From NCBI GenBank assembly GCA_017506865.1, contig JAFCMP010000036.1, positions 310,001-374,000 on the forward strand: 64,000 nucleotides of DNA. The letters run 5' to 3'. Shown one piece after another: positions 1 through 12,900 of the stretch (position 1 is the first letter of the stretch; each line of letters opens with the position of its first letter). This stretch comes from Tribonema minus. Lineage: Eukaryota; Sar; Xanthophyceae; Tribonematales; Tribonemataceae. Under the pieces are notes generated by a model that saw only the letters and a list, made by a program, of their open reading frames with translations, was not told the origin of the DNA and made no database searches. A program made the position numbers and the translations under genes.

Positions 1-92
1 TACGATGTGTGCGTGTACATATATAAACATGACTCTACGTGTCTGATGTGTGTAGACCTTGCTTCGGATGTAATTCCATATCTGACACAGAG

Positions 93-957
93 GATGCCGC
101 GCGCGCCGTGCTCATCGCCAACTCCACCAAGGTACGGATGCGCATACAATGTGTGCATGTGCATGTATACTTCACCGATCCATTCACTCAGCACGGCATG
201 CAGCACATGCCCAGGACCCCGGCATAAATGAGTGACGTAAGCTAGGGGCCGCAAGTTCACTTCACCGCCCCCTCCGTTTCCCGCTCAACCCCTCGCTCAA
301 GCGTACCACACTGAAGTACATGTAGCAGTATGTGATGTATAAGTAGACCATACTTCATATGTGTGTCTGGCGGGGCGGATGCCGTGTGTGCCATGCTCAC
401 CGTCAAGTCAACCCAGGAATATCTGCAGTCAACGCCGCCACTTCTAGCTCTCGAAGTACAAGCCATTTGTAATGAAGAGAGGGGGTGGGGAGGATGTACT
501 TGGTTGTTCTCTGCTGTAATCATGGTTCTCCAGCGCGCCGCCATAGCAGCGAGCGCGGTGAGCCCGAGCAGCTGGCGGCAGCGCTCAGCATTTGCATACA
601 CACCGCCGCCACTGAAGCACGGGCATGCCGCGGCGCCTGAAGCCAGTCGCAGGTAACTTTCCTGCATCTGCTCGTCCAACGCACGAGGTCAACACACAAA
701 TATGAATCATGCGTCTATGTGAAGCGCGTCTCAGTCGGCCCCTCTGCGCTGGGTTATTCCCATTCCCTGCCCCGCAGCGCAAGGCCGGCAAGCGCGAGGC
801 GCAGCTGGCGGCGGAGCGCGCGCGCCGCGACGCGCGCGCGGACGCCGCGCAGCTGCTGCACGGCGTGCGGCGCCTGCTCACCGCGGGCGTCCTCGACCTG
901 CCGCAGCAGGGCCTCGCGGCGCTGCCGCCGGACGTGTCCACCACGCTCGCCCTGCAG
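93..957 (+). CDS. LRR/WW gene exons 1-2: charged N-terminal helix
   Basis: Exon 1 (93-131, acceptor possibly at 91) ends in ...ANSTK and a GTACGG donor. Exon 2 (778-957) begins after CCCGCAG and ends CAG|GTGCGC. Phase 0 joins them into a strongly basic and acidic helical segment rich in Arg, Ala and Glu, followed by the first leucine-rich motif (LPQQGLAALPPDV). The gene may start upstream of the window, because no clear initiator Met with context is seen. Exon 1 has a decayed copy at 378-417; exon 2 has decayed 3' copies at 1140-1199 and 1380-1435. Confidence 0.65.
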
Positions 958-3900
958 GTGCGCGCCCCTGCCTCACACGTACTCGTGTTGTGAGTGCTTC
1001 GCGTGAGGACTTGGCACAACGATCACCGTGCTGAAAACCTGGTGTCGTGACGCGCTGAAACTAGTGTCGTGACACAAAGTTCAGCATACATGAAGTGCAT
1101 GTTGAAGTACAGACTTGAACTACATACTTGAAGTGCTCTGCTGCCGCGGCAGGGCCTTGCGGCGCTGCCGCCGGACGTGTCCACCACGTCGCCCTGCAGG
1201 TGGGCGCACCTGCCCCATATGTGCTCATGTTGTAAGTGCTTCGCATGAGGACTTGGCACAACGGGCCGTCGCGCTGAAATCAGTGCTGTGAAGCAAAGTT
1301 CAGCGTACATACTTGAAGTTCATGTTCAAAAGTACATGCTTTGAAGTGAATACTTGAAGTACATACTGCAAGTGCTCTGCTGCCATGGCGGGGCCTCGCG
1401 GCGCTGCTGCCGGAGGTGCCCACCATTCTCGCTCTGTAAGTGCTCCAATGCTGCCCTTGTAACAGTACTTCAAGCTTGCATCGTTTATTCCTTTGAGTCT
1501 TTGAAGGGTCCATGCCTGCCTTCGCTGTGCAGCGCATGTGTCGCGGAAGCGTGACCTGTAGGGCCTTCCTTGCGCACAGTAGGAAGCATCGGTGCCCTGG
1601 GGCTCTGTGATGCTCTAACCTTTCAGCTTATCCATCCCCCAACGCTGTTTGCCCTCAGCGCAGTGATCTCCAGCAGGTTCGCCTGCCTTCCAACATGTGC
1701 CGCCTGCGCTTGGTGGCTGTGTGGCCGGGCGACGCTTCATGCAGTGCCACAGCTGCCTGCTTGTGCGCGTCATGGCAACGTAACACTCGCGTCATAGAGC
1801 AAACATGGGGTCAATGGCTCACGTGCACTGAAGTTGGTGTCCCCACCACAGTTGCGGCGCAAGCTCGACGCACAGCCGCCACACACATGCCCTGCTGGCG
1901 GCGCTGAGTTTACCCCATGAGCGAGGTATTGAGGCTGCCTCCAATACGTGAGCACTGCTGCCACACCCCCATTTGTGCCCACCGCTTACCCTTCGGCAAG
2001 TACTCTCTCCCGCTTGCTGGGGCATGGCGCGGGGGAGAACGCAGCTCGCTCGAGATTTCACCCACTGGATCAACCGCTTCGCAAACGGCGGGCTGCACCA
2101 GCAAACTGTTGGTTGTGATGCCTTCAACTGCTAGCAGCGGTCGGCTTTTGCAGAAGTCTGATGGTTTCTGCGTTCCCGTGTGTCTCGTGCGCGCAGCTCG
2201 GTGGCCTACGGCGTGTCAACCTCCCGCGCAACGAGCTGAAGCAGCTGCTGACCGTCGACAATGCTGCTCTGAGCTGCGCGCACTTCAGGTGACGTCCCGA
2301 ACGGTATCGCCCTCCTGGCGTGTGTGGCGACGTGTTCTGGTGCATAGTTGCTGCGCTTTGCGCGCCGTTGCCTGTTCGGGCTGTGCGCGTTCAGTGACGG
2401 CAGTGGTGAAGCCTACATTGCCGCTTGACTTCCTCGTGGCTTTCGGTGTGTCACTGCACTGGCACAGCAACTGCCATGCATGTTGGCTCCTGTCGCCCGG
2501 CGATGCACGCCCAGGCGCAGATAGGCTAGCTCGTGCTGTGTAGACCAGCTCTGTTTGGTTCCTGAATGGCTCTTCTGGACTGGTCAGAGTGGTGGGAGGC
2601 TGATGATTGGTATGGCAGGATCACTGTGCGGCGTACCAGTGGTTGTGGAGTCCACTGTATGGCTCGTTTAAGGTGACGCTAGTGTCAACGCACGTGCTGC
2701 TACAAGGGGGGTCGGCTGCATGCCAGTACACAGATGAATCGCCTATGTACTCCCCTCATGTGCATGCAACTTCATGGCTTCACGGCGTACTGAGCTATAT
2801 ATATGATAATTCAAGCGCGTCCTGAACTTGCGACTGGTGCCGCTGGTCTTGCACGTCACAGGAGCGTCACAGATATGAACTTATCGGGCAACGGCCTGAC
2901 GGCGCTGCCTGCCGAGATGGGCCGCTGTGTTGCACTACAGGTCAGCGCTCAATGTTGAAACAAGCAACTGCAGGATGTGTTGGTGGAAGGTGCCACAATT
3001 CAAGTTCGCCAGAGTCATTTGCATCTGTCGTGTGTGTGGCGCCAGACTCTCGGAAGTACTTTATGCAGCGGCTGTGCGTCTCCCTCCACATGCACACGTA
3101 GATGGACCAAGCGGCTGTCGTAAACACATGTCGTACATGCGCCCAAGGGATCCCAACAACAGTCTCGACCATGGAGACTGGCCATACTTGCGTAAGCCTG
3201 CACGATTATGTGTGCATGACAGCATTGCTCCACAGATGATGAAGTGATTGCCCCACCCAGGGGTTCGCCATATGCCCCATGCAATGTCGTAATGACGCCA
3301 AGACCCCGATTTCTTGCGCTGCGCGTTGGCCGCAGACGATGCCTGGAGCAGAACCGCCTGTCATACATACATACATATAGGTGACGCTCTGGATGCCGGC
3401 TGTTGCGCCAACAGGGGCTCGTGAAATACTGCCTGTGACCCTATATTATGATATGGCGACATCATGAATAATTTGCTGCATTGTGCACTGGCCGCAGACG
3501 CTGCGCCTGGAGCAGAACCGCCTGTCGTCGCTGCCCGACTCGCTGCTGCGCCTGCCGTGCCTGCGCCGCCTCAACCTGCGCGAGAACAGCTTCGCGGCGC
3601 TGCCGTACGCGTTTGGCGAGCTCAAGTGAGGACGCCTGATCGCTGCTGCGCGCCCATTTGCCTGATGCCGAATTTGAAGTACCACCGTGCTTGTGCTGCA
3701 CAGAGCCTAGTGCACGACATTAAGCAATAACGTCAACATCGAGCGTCGAGGGCGCCGCTGCTGCGGCCGACAGCAACCTGTGCCCCACGCACTGCTGAGC
3801 CATGCACAAACATGAACATGAAAGTGTAATCTCTGCGCTGAACGCTAACGTTTGAATGCCAGCTACAGACACGTCTGCCTGAGCCGGTCAGTTTCGATCC

Positions 3901-6900
3901 TGCGACTGGCGCAGGCGCCTGACGTCGCTCGACGTCAGCAGGTCGCGCAGCACCGCTCAGCACATGACTGTCGCGTATAGCCATGAGACCTGGCGTCGCT
4001 GCGCTGATTGCGCGCACTGATCCGTTTGCCGCAAATGTGTTCACTCAAGTCGCCCTGATGGATTGTGTGGTCTTTGCAGGTGCCTGGAGTGGCTCGACGT
4101 GTCCTCCAACATGCTGTCGGCGCTGCCGCCCACGCTGCCGCTCATGCTGGCCCTCGCCCACCTGGTCAGTGTGTGCGACAGTTGCAACAGTTGCAATGGA
4201 GCTTTGACACGCTGGCTCTCTGTGTCGCACGCGAGCTTTCGTCACTCGCCAGCTGCTCTATGTTGGCGCACCTCTGAGGAACAACTTCCGAGAAGCATGG
4301 GGCGTACGGCTTCGGAGCGCTGTGGCCTAACCCTAACCCTAACCCTAACCCTAACCTTTGGCTTGACACCTGGTTGGCACCTGCAATGTACTTAGAAGCA
4401 TGAGTGTAACTGTGGCAGGCATACTGAGCGTTCTCGCAGATGACTACCTGAAGTGTCTCGTGTAGAGCGGACACGAAGTACCTTGGAGTACACCTTGTGA
4501 GGCTATGACCTTTTTGTTGCAGCTGCAATTGATGGCGCGCTTCTGTGCGCCTGCGCGTCGCTACACCTTTTGTCAGCATGAGTGTACTTTCTTGCGGCTT
4601 TGATCCGCTACCCTGAGGGCCTTCCACGGCTCTCGCGTCCGTGCAGCACGCGGGGCCTGCGCTCAGATCAGCCGCTGTCACCGCATAAACCGTAGCACCA
4701 TGCGGTGTGTGGTCGCGATGGTCTGAACGGCGCGCGACGTCCGCACCTCCTGAAGTAGTATTGTGCGCCACAAAAATACATGCTACGCTTTACGTTGCAG
4801 TGCTCAAACGGATGCCGCCGCCCGTTGCCTGCAGGATCTTGACAACAACAGCATGCCGCACCTGGCGATACCGCCGGCGCTGCGGACGACGGAGGCTGGC
4901 ACCGACGCCGCGGCGGCGGCAGCGCGGCGAGGACATGTGAGCACTGACGTCAGGACCGACACATTTGCATGCGCCGCTTGACGGTTACTGCTTCGGGCTG
5001 GCGTGCACTGGTTTCCGGCATTATTGATTGCGGGGGACTGTGCATGGGCACATGACAGGGTCGTGGTACTTGTGCCGTCGAGGATCTGTCCCCGAAAATT
5101 CTGGTTGAAGTTTGAACATGTGTGCGGGTCTGCATATGCAGATTGTTCATGCACCATTGTCAGTGGCTGTTCTCGCAATCACGCTGCACGCATGCGCACC
5201 AGCAAACGCGAAATGCAAACACTTGTTGGAGTTCCACTGCGCTGCTCTGATAGCGCTCGCTGGTGACATTGCCGCAATCCATTTTGCTTTTCCTCGAATT
5301 CTCACTGCTTGTTTCGCCGCCCGCTGTGGCAGGACGCAAACTGCGAGCCTGCTGAGCACTGCATCGCAGGCCTGCAGGAGGGGTCATCAGCGTACAACAA
5401 GCACCGCACGGAACTGGCGGACAGGTACAAGGACTGCTGAACTGCAAATGCGTCAGCGCACGCAGAGAGCACCTGCGCGTCCCAATTATACATTCTGAGG
5501 GGGCACTGCGCGCAGCAGGTCACTGCAGTAGTACGAAAACCGTAGTGAATGGATACACATGTTGCTTCATCCGTCATGTCAGGATGGTAGGCACATATGT
5601 GCGACAAGCGTGTACCGTACACTCCACAAAGAGTCTCTGATGCACATCATTCGCTTTCATGCACTGATTAAGGGGTGCTTGGTGCTCTGGCAGGGACACT
5701 GCCTGGTACTCCCGACAAGCTCGTTGTGAACTTTCCTTGTGGGGTCGCGGAGTGTATGCTATACTTGGAAGTACAGCAGGCTATGTATATACATCTATGG
5801 CTCCCTTGCACGTGTATGCTGCGCCGCTTCAGGCATGTCATGTCTTCGGAGTAGGTCTACGACTCATCAGGGTTAGAATCAGGGCAGTGGTATAATTAAA
5901 GGCCTGACATGTACGTGCTGCGCCGTTCCTAACGCATTTGCTGATGTCTTGAGGCCAGAGGTGAAATGGGGCTTAGAAGGCCAAAACTTCAAGCGGGGGC
6001 AGTGAGACCTGCAGTTGAGCATGAGTTGTTTCAATAACCTTCATCTGTTTGATCAGTTCATGCTCTTACGAGACTGCAACCTACACTGCCGACGTGAATT
6101 GTTATTTGCGGCTGTGCGCAGGGGCATCTTCGAGTGGTCCTCCGTACCAGACCCAGAGACAGGGCGTGTCACCTACCTCAACAACGTCAACGGCGACAGG
6201 AGGTGCGTTGTGTGTCGATCATGTGCTGCGTCTGGCTGCGCTTCTGCGGCTGCGGCGGACTTTCTGGAGCAACTCAATGGATGAGCTGCTGAACACTATG
6301 CGGACATAACTTCAACATGGCGTTGTGCGCTGGCACCTGTGTTGGCGCTGCTGCATCTGTGAGGGTTACTGCTGCCCGACCGTCCGATCTCAGAAGGAAT
6401 TTGGCTTTGGTAGCATTGAGGCCTCAAACACCGTGCCCTCGACCTTGACGTACGCGTTTGCTGCTGTGCGCGGTGTACTCGCACCCGCACCGACATGACA
6501 ATGCTATCTGCACTTAGAACAAATACACAGGTTCTGATCGATGCGCTGCTGCCAGCACCGCCACCTCTCTCAGTGCATCTGCGCTCCGCGCGTCACCAGT
6601 CCTGCAGTGTGCATCTGACTACCCAAAGCTGTAACATCATATTGGCATACACAAGTACTTCAAGACGAGACTCACTGGTGCTTGTGCTGTCACGCCCCGC
6701 TGCCGGCAGTGACGCGCTGCCTGCCTGCATGGACCGCCTTGGCAGCCTGGCCAGCCTCACCTGTCTGAAGGCCAACAGGAATAGGTTGCGCAGGTGAGCA
6801 CCGCCAGAAGTAGGCCTTGGTTGATGCTTGGGAAGTGCTGGGTTTGTTAGGAATAGGGTTGGGGTTATTGTTAGGCTTGGGTTAGGCCGTCTGTCGCACC

Positions 6901-9900
6901 ACGGTCGAGGCATACTGCTGCTGCATATCACAGCGGGTTACTTCAGAAGCAGTTGCCTTGCAACTTCTTTGGTGCTTTTGCACCTGTCTCAAGGCCAGCA
7001 GAATTAGGTCGCGCAGGTGAGCACCGCTCGTAGGCCTTGCTTCATACTTCACCTATGGTAGAGGGGGGGAGGTTACTGACGGGGAGCTACATTCAATTAG
7101 GATTGTGATCGGCTGCTGCTAAACACTCAAGGTGCAACACTTAGATGTAGCAGTATTTGCGTTGCACACTGCTTTTGCATTCAACTTCTAGCATGCACGG
7201 TGCACGTGTCTCAAGGCCAACAGCAACAGGCTGCGCAGGTAAACACCACCACCAAAAGGCCTTGCTCCATACTTCACGCATTGAAATTTGTAGAAGGGGA
7301 GCCTCCGAGTCGTTGCGTCGGGGTTGTGATTGGCTGCTGCCAGGTACACGAAGTTGAGTGCCCCGGAAGTGGCAACGTTTGATTGCACAATGGTTTCTGC
7401 GTTCCATTGTTACCATGCAGGATGCAAGGCAGCATTTCTGTGCCACTGGGTTTGAAGAGCATGCCACCTCGTGAGGGGGGAGGGGGGGGGTGGCGAGCAG
7501 ATCCGGGGGGGGGGGGGGGGGGGGGGGGAGCACATAATGAGTGTTACGCGGGGCCCTGTGCTACTTCAAATAAGTATTTTAGCTATTTGTTACCCTACAG
7601 TATGACAATGCTGAGCACTTGCGGCTGAGCTGACACGTCCTATATGCGCTGTGGGTCACTGACTTGATAGCTTTGTTATGTGCCCTACAGCGTCAGCGCC
7701 AGAGATATTTGGAACGCTTACAAGCAGTTCAAGAGACCTGCACATTTCATCGTGTACGCCTGATCTGCATTGTGCGCAACTCAGTGTTTCAGAAGCATCT
7801 CAGCATGGTGCCCACTTTGCACCACCCTGTGTTAAGCATTTCAACACATTGCCGAAACACACCACCAACAAGCTGTGCAGCTAGATTTCCACACTTCCTC
7901 TCTGGTCTTGGCGTGAGCGCAACTTCACCCTGCGACTTCAACTGTGACTCTCTCAATGCCCCCACGGCAGCCTGCCAGCGAGCGTATGCCACTGCGCGCA
8001 GCTCACGCGCCTGGAGGCTAGCAGGAACTTTCTCGAGGCGCTCCCCGCGGAGATGGGCCTGCTGCAGAAGCTGGAGACCCTTCTGCTGGACAAGAACTGC
8101 CTGTCGCAGCTGCCGGGCTCGTTTGCCAAGTGTCAGAGGCTCAAGGAGCTGAGCGTTGCTTCAAACTACTTTGTTGAGGTCAGTATACTTCTGAAGTACT
8201 TGAGGTTGCAGTATAGATCGCCCAAGTAGTGAACACAAAACCACCGCAGCAGTATGCCAGGTACGCTTAAGCGAATGGAAGCTGGAAAGTTTGCGGCAGT
8301 TGACTCCCTGCTGAAAATCGAGTTGGTGCTAGTCATCCATCGTGGCAGAGCAGCATGAGGCATTTCGTTTATGCTGTTCGCCAAAAAGCTCGCGCCCGAG
8401 CAGCTTGGCGCAGTATCGTCGCACTGCCACCTGTGCGCCATCCAGCGCGTGTCACAGCCGCACACACGCCTGCAGTGCCGTACGCTCTCGCAAGCGCCTC
8501 GTTGCACAGCTCAAGGCAGCAACCCCATCCTAAACGAGCTAGGGGCGAGTGACCCCTCACAAGTGCTTCACAAAGCAACGCACCGTCACACACGGGCACT
8601 TTGCACCAGCGCCCATGCTCCCAACATCAGCGCTGAAAGCCTTTGCACACATCGCCCTTCCGCCGCCCTGCGCAGCTGCCCGAGTTCTGCATGCACCTGC
8701 GCAGCCTGGAGCAGCTGCGCATCGGCTCCAACCAGCTGCAGCGCCTGCCGTACGCACTGGGCCTGGTGACGACGCTGCGCGAGCTGCACCTGCACGACAA
8801 CCCCCTCGTGGACCCCCCGGCGTCGCTGCTGCTGCAGGTGCGTCCCCCCCCCCTTTTGCCCCTTTGCAGGGGCAATGGTGCTGCTTCGCCCCCTTGTGCA
8901 GCAGAGCCCGTGAGCAGCGCCTCACTTGTAATTGCACCTGCACGACACCCCCCCTCGTGGACTCCCCGGCGTCGCTGCTGCTGCAGGTGCGGACCCCCCC
9001 CCCCGCCCCGTGTCCTCCCCCTTGCGAGGACATTGGTGATGGTTTGCCCGCCTGTGCAGAATAGCCTGTGAGCAGCGCTCGGGGATCTTCTCATACCAGT
9101 AGGTGGCTGCGCCAGGATAACACCGTACCCTACGGCGTTGCTGCTGCTGGTGCCCCCCCCCCCCCCGCCCGTGTCCTCCCCCTAGCAGGGGCATCAATGC
9201 TGGATTGCCCCCCTGTGCAGCAGAGCCTGCGAGCAGCGCTCGAGAAGTTTATCACAGGCAGTTGCGCCTGGACAAAACCGCCCTCGTGGAACCCTCCGCT
9301 GCAATACCGCTGCTGGTGCGCCTTCCCCCCTGTTCCCCTTCCCTCAGGGCATAGGTGCGCGCGCTGTGCACTGCCACACACAGCACGTGGGCAGCGCTCA
9401 GCATGCTTCTGGTCGGTGATGTGCAGGTGTGCCTGGTGCTGCGGGTGGCAATGCGCCACACGGTGCATGCCCTCTTTTGTCCGCCTACATAGTATCGCCA
9501 TTTCGCAGCCTAGCGGCCAGTGCGTCAGCGCGCGATCACCGCAGGCGCAATGAGACGTCGGGGCAGTTTCACTTGTGATGGTGGCCTGCACATTCCACAT
9601 TCGCAATTTAGGGCTTCAATGCGCTGTTGTGTGAGCAGGACATCTAAGCTTAACGGACACGGCACTCGCACGCTACTTAGATTGCTGTTTTAACAACGTG
9701 CAGATGAGCTGCTGTTCAACTGCAGGAGGCACTGCTATTCGCCAAAGAGCCACGCAGCAGATATTTCTTATGGTAGAAGCGGTTGCACACCGTACCCTGG
9801 TGCTGGCAGGGTACAGACGCGCTGCTATTCGAGACTACTCTGCTTCACAGAGGCACACAGCGCATTTGTTTGTTTTATTCGTCGTGGTAACACCGTCCGC

Positions 9901-12900
9901 ACACTTTTCTCTTGGGAGTTGCAGGGTACAGACGCGCTGCTGTTTGAGTGCAGGAAGCGCTACTACGCGCAGCAGAAGGGCCTCCCTCCGGCCGTTGGCG
10001 TGCACCAGTACGGGATACAGGTGCGCGCGCGCTCGGCGGTAATTCCATTACAGCAAGCCGTGTGGGATGCTGCAGGGTTGTGTGTTCAAAACGCTGCCCA
10101 ATGTGAGACAAACACGAACGTGTGACTGATAAAATACTGTTTGCAGAAGTGCAGAAGTGCTGTGCACGGTCAACGCTTCCAAACCTGTTCCGCAGTTACA
10201 TGGGAACCATGAAGGCTGATGATGGTTATGGCTTTTCGCAGTACTTGACCGTGCTGTGCCCGGAATTGTGCGCCTTCGTTCGCGCAGGGTGAGAAGCTGG
10301 CTCTCGTCCCTGAGTTCAACGCCAAGCTGCAGGCGGCCCTTGACAGGGCCGCAAAGTGCGGCGAGTTCCACTTCACGATGGAAGGCTTGAAGGTACGGCG
10401 CGTGCTGGTTTGTGTTCGCTGCAATGGAGCTCAGTCAACGAGATGCTTGATGTCATGTACTTGCTGCATTTCCAAGCGATTGCCTACATATCGATTGCCT
10501 ACACACCGAGAAAGTCACGATGCAATCGCCTGCACCAACGCGATCGCCTGCACACTGGCAAAGTCAGAATGCGACCATGTAGTGGGCTGTCATAAAGCCT
10601 CACCGCTGTCTGACTGCCTGGGACCTAGGCATCATGTACCTAACCTTCCATCTCGCAGGCTCGAGTCGCATCAGTGACAGTGCTCTGAATAGTGCCAACC
10701 CGAACTCTCTGATGTGAACTCTGCATCCCTTGCAGCCTGCCGCTGCAAACGCCGCTCACCCGATGTCTCTCTCACCCGAGCTTCGAACTGCCCGGTGCTG
10801 CACGGTGGCATGCGTCACCCAGTGCAGTCTACAATTGCAAGGCGTCAGTCACAGCATTCACATGTGCGAACAGCGTGCTGCAGACCTCTGCATACAAGCC
10901 ATCTTGTGCGCTCTCTACAGCACATTTGCTGTAGCAGAGTCGGCGGTGACTCCACTCACACCAGAAATGTGTCGCCAGTCCTGTACCTGACACAGCACCG
11001 CTGCAACGCGTGCCACGTCCACTGCAGGCGCTGCCCGCAGGCCTGTTCAAGCCAGCGGTGGCAGCGGCGCTCACGTCCCTGCGCCTGGACACAAATGCCA
11101 TCGGCCCTGGGCCCCTGGAGTGGTCGAAGGAGGTCCCCCCCGACCCCCTGGCGCCGCAGCAGGTAAACTGAGCGTTGAAACCGTGTGTGGAAGCTCAAAT
11201 CGTTCTCTCTCGCGCGCTGGTTAAGCACCTTGGGCTTTGATCGCCTTCGATGAAGCAGAGCTTTGCGTGCTGTGGGTATCGATCTGCTCTGAAGCTCGAA
11301 TCTGCCGCTGTCCTTACGAAGCATGCCGTCTTGATCTGCCACTGCAAGGTGAGTACCTATGACCTTTACCTACCCTGCTTGCGCTCCGCCACCCCCCTGT
11401 GGCAAGCACATCATCCGCCCCGTAGAGTTGGTGCTATAGTAGGTAGTCACTGCTGTGCTGGACTGGCTGCAGAGGCGCACACGCGCGCCGCGCCTCGCAA
11501 AGCACTTTCAGATGACCCACACACTACGTCCCTCGCGCGTGCATACATTCACAGCAATCGCACACAACACACAATGAGACCGCTTTGGCGGTAGCATAAT
11601 CTCACTGAAGCGAGGCCTCTCAGCAGACAAAGCTGAAGCTCAGATTTGGAATTTGGTTGAGTTCAGGGTGAGGGGTAGAACTAGAGTTGGCGCCAGGGGC
11701 TGGAGTCGGTTAGCGTCACAACTTGAGACCCGGAGTACTTTCACGTGCAGCAACATGCCATTGCTCAGCGAATGGCCCCCCTGCCTCTGCGCGCACCCTC
11801 ACAGAAGCGGCAGAGGGGCCAGCCACCCCCCGGCCCCGTCACCGTGACCTTTGCCCACCTCCGGGTGCTGTCGCTCAAGGGCTGCGGCCTACGCGACGTC
11901 GGCGACGGCGTGCGCACGCTGACGGCGCTCAGGGAGCTGCTGCTGGAGCGCAACCGCCTCACCGCGCTGCCGCCGGCGCTGCTGGCTCTGAAGCAGCTCG
12001 AGGTACTCTCAGTGATGATGAACACATCGTGCATGTTCGTTGTCGGTGCCGTACTTCAAGGCCGTGAGACAGCGCGAGATGCAGAGGCAACAAGGACTGT
12101 GCTCGGCTGCGTTCACACATGTGTGTGAGCACACGCTCGAAACGGGCACTAGGTCTGCATATCTTGCCTCTTTCATAGGGTTTCCGCCCCTCAAGCAGAA
12201 GTACACAAAGTAGAGTGCGCGTGCGTGTGGCATCACTGCTGCCAGCCCAAGACGCGATCTGTGGAGCGGGGTTCGGCCGGCTCGAGTGAGTGAGCCTGAG
12301 GCAGCTCGAGGTGCAGCGGCGACGATAAATCAAGAGCGCATGGTCATTGTATGTCCGTTGGTATCGCTGTACTTGAAGACCTCAAGACAGCGCGAGGTGC
12401 GGAAACAAGATGTACAGGGCGTGCGTGTGTGACGTCCCTGCTGCCATGTAGCTCAATATGGGATTTACTGAGTGGGGCTCTGCTGACTCGAGTAAATGAG
12501 CCTGATGGTGGGTGCGTCCTCGCTGTTCCTCGCTGTGGGCATAGCCCACTTCGCCGCGGCCGCCGGCGCTGCTGGCGCTGAACCAGCTGGAGGTCCACCG
12601 GCAGTGGCCGAATGAGCATGCTCCTGTTCAGTGTTGTACTTCAGGAGGGCATGCGCTGCATCACCGGTCACCTGACAGGCTCCTTTGAGCATGGTGGTTG
12701 GTGTGTGCACATTGAGCCATGACTGGCACTCCAGGAGGGCACGGCTCGAGACAGGAACATTTACTGAGCTGCCGCCTCTGCGGCAGGGCCTGAGACAACT
12801 AGAAAACGTTTTTTGAGCAACTGATTTACTGACAGTGCCATATTCGAGTGGATTAGGTAAAGTTCACGTCGGCCTGTCACTAGAGCAGCCACTTTCTGCC

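Noticed and set aside
1917..2543. Plus-strand ORF of 208 codons
   Set aside because: Crosses LRR exon 3 in a different frame; no homology, and the true exon has flanking splice sites in phase.
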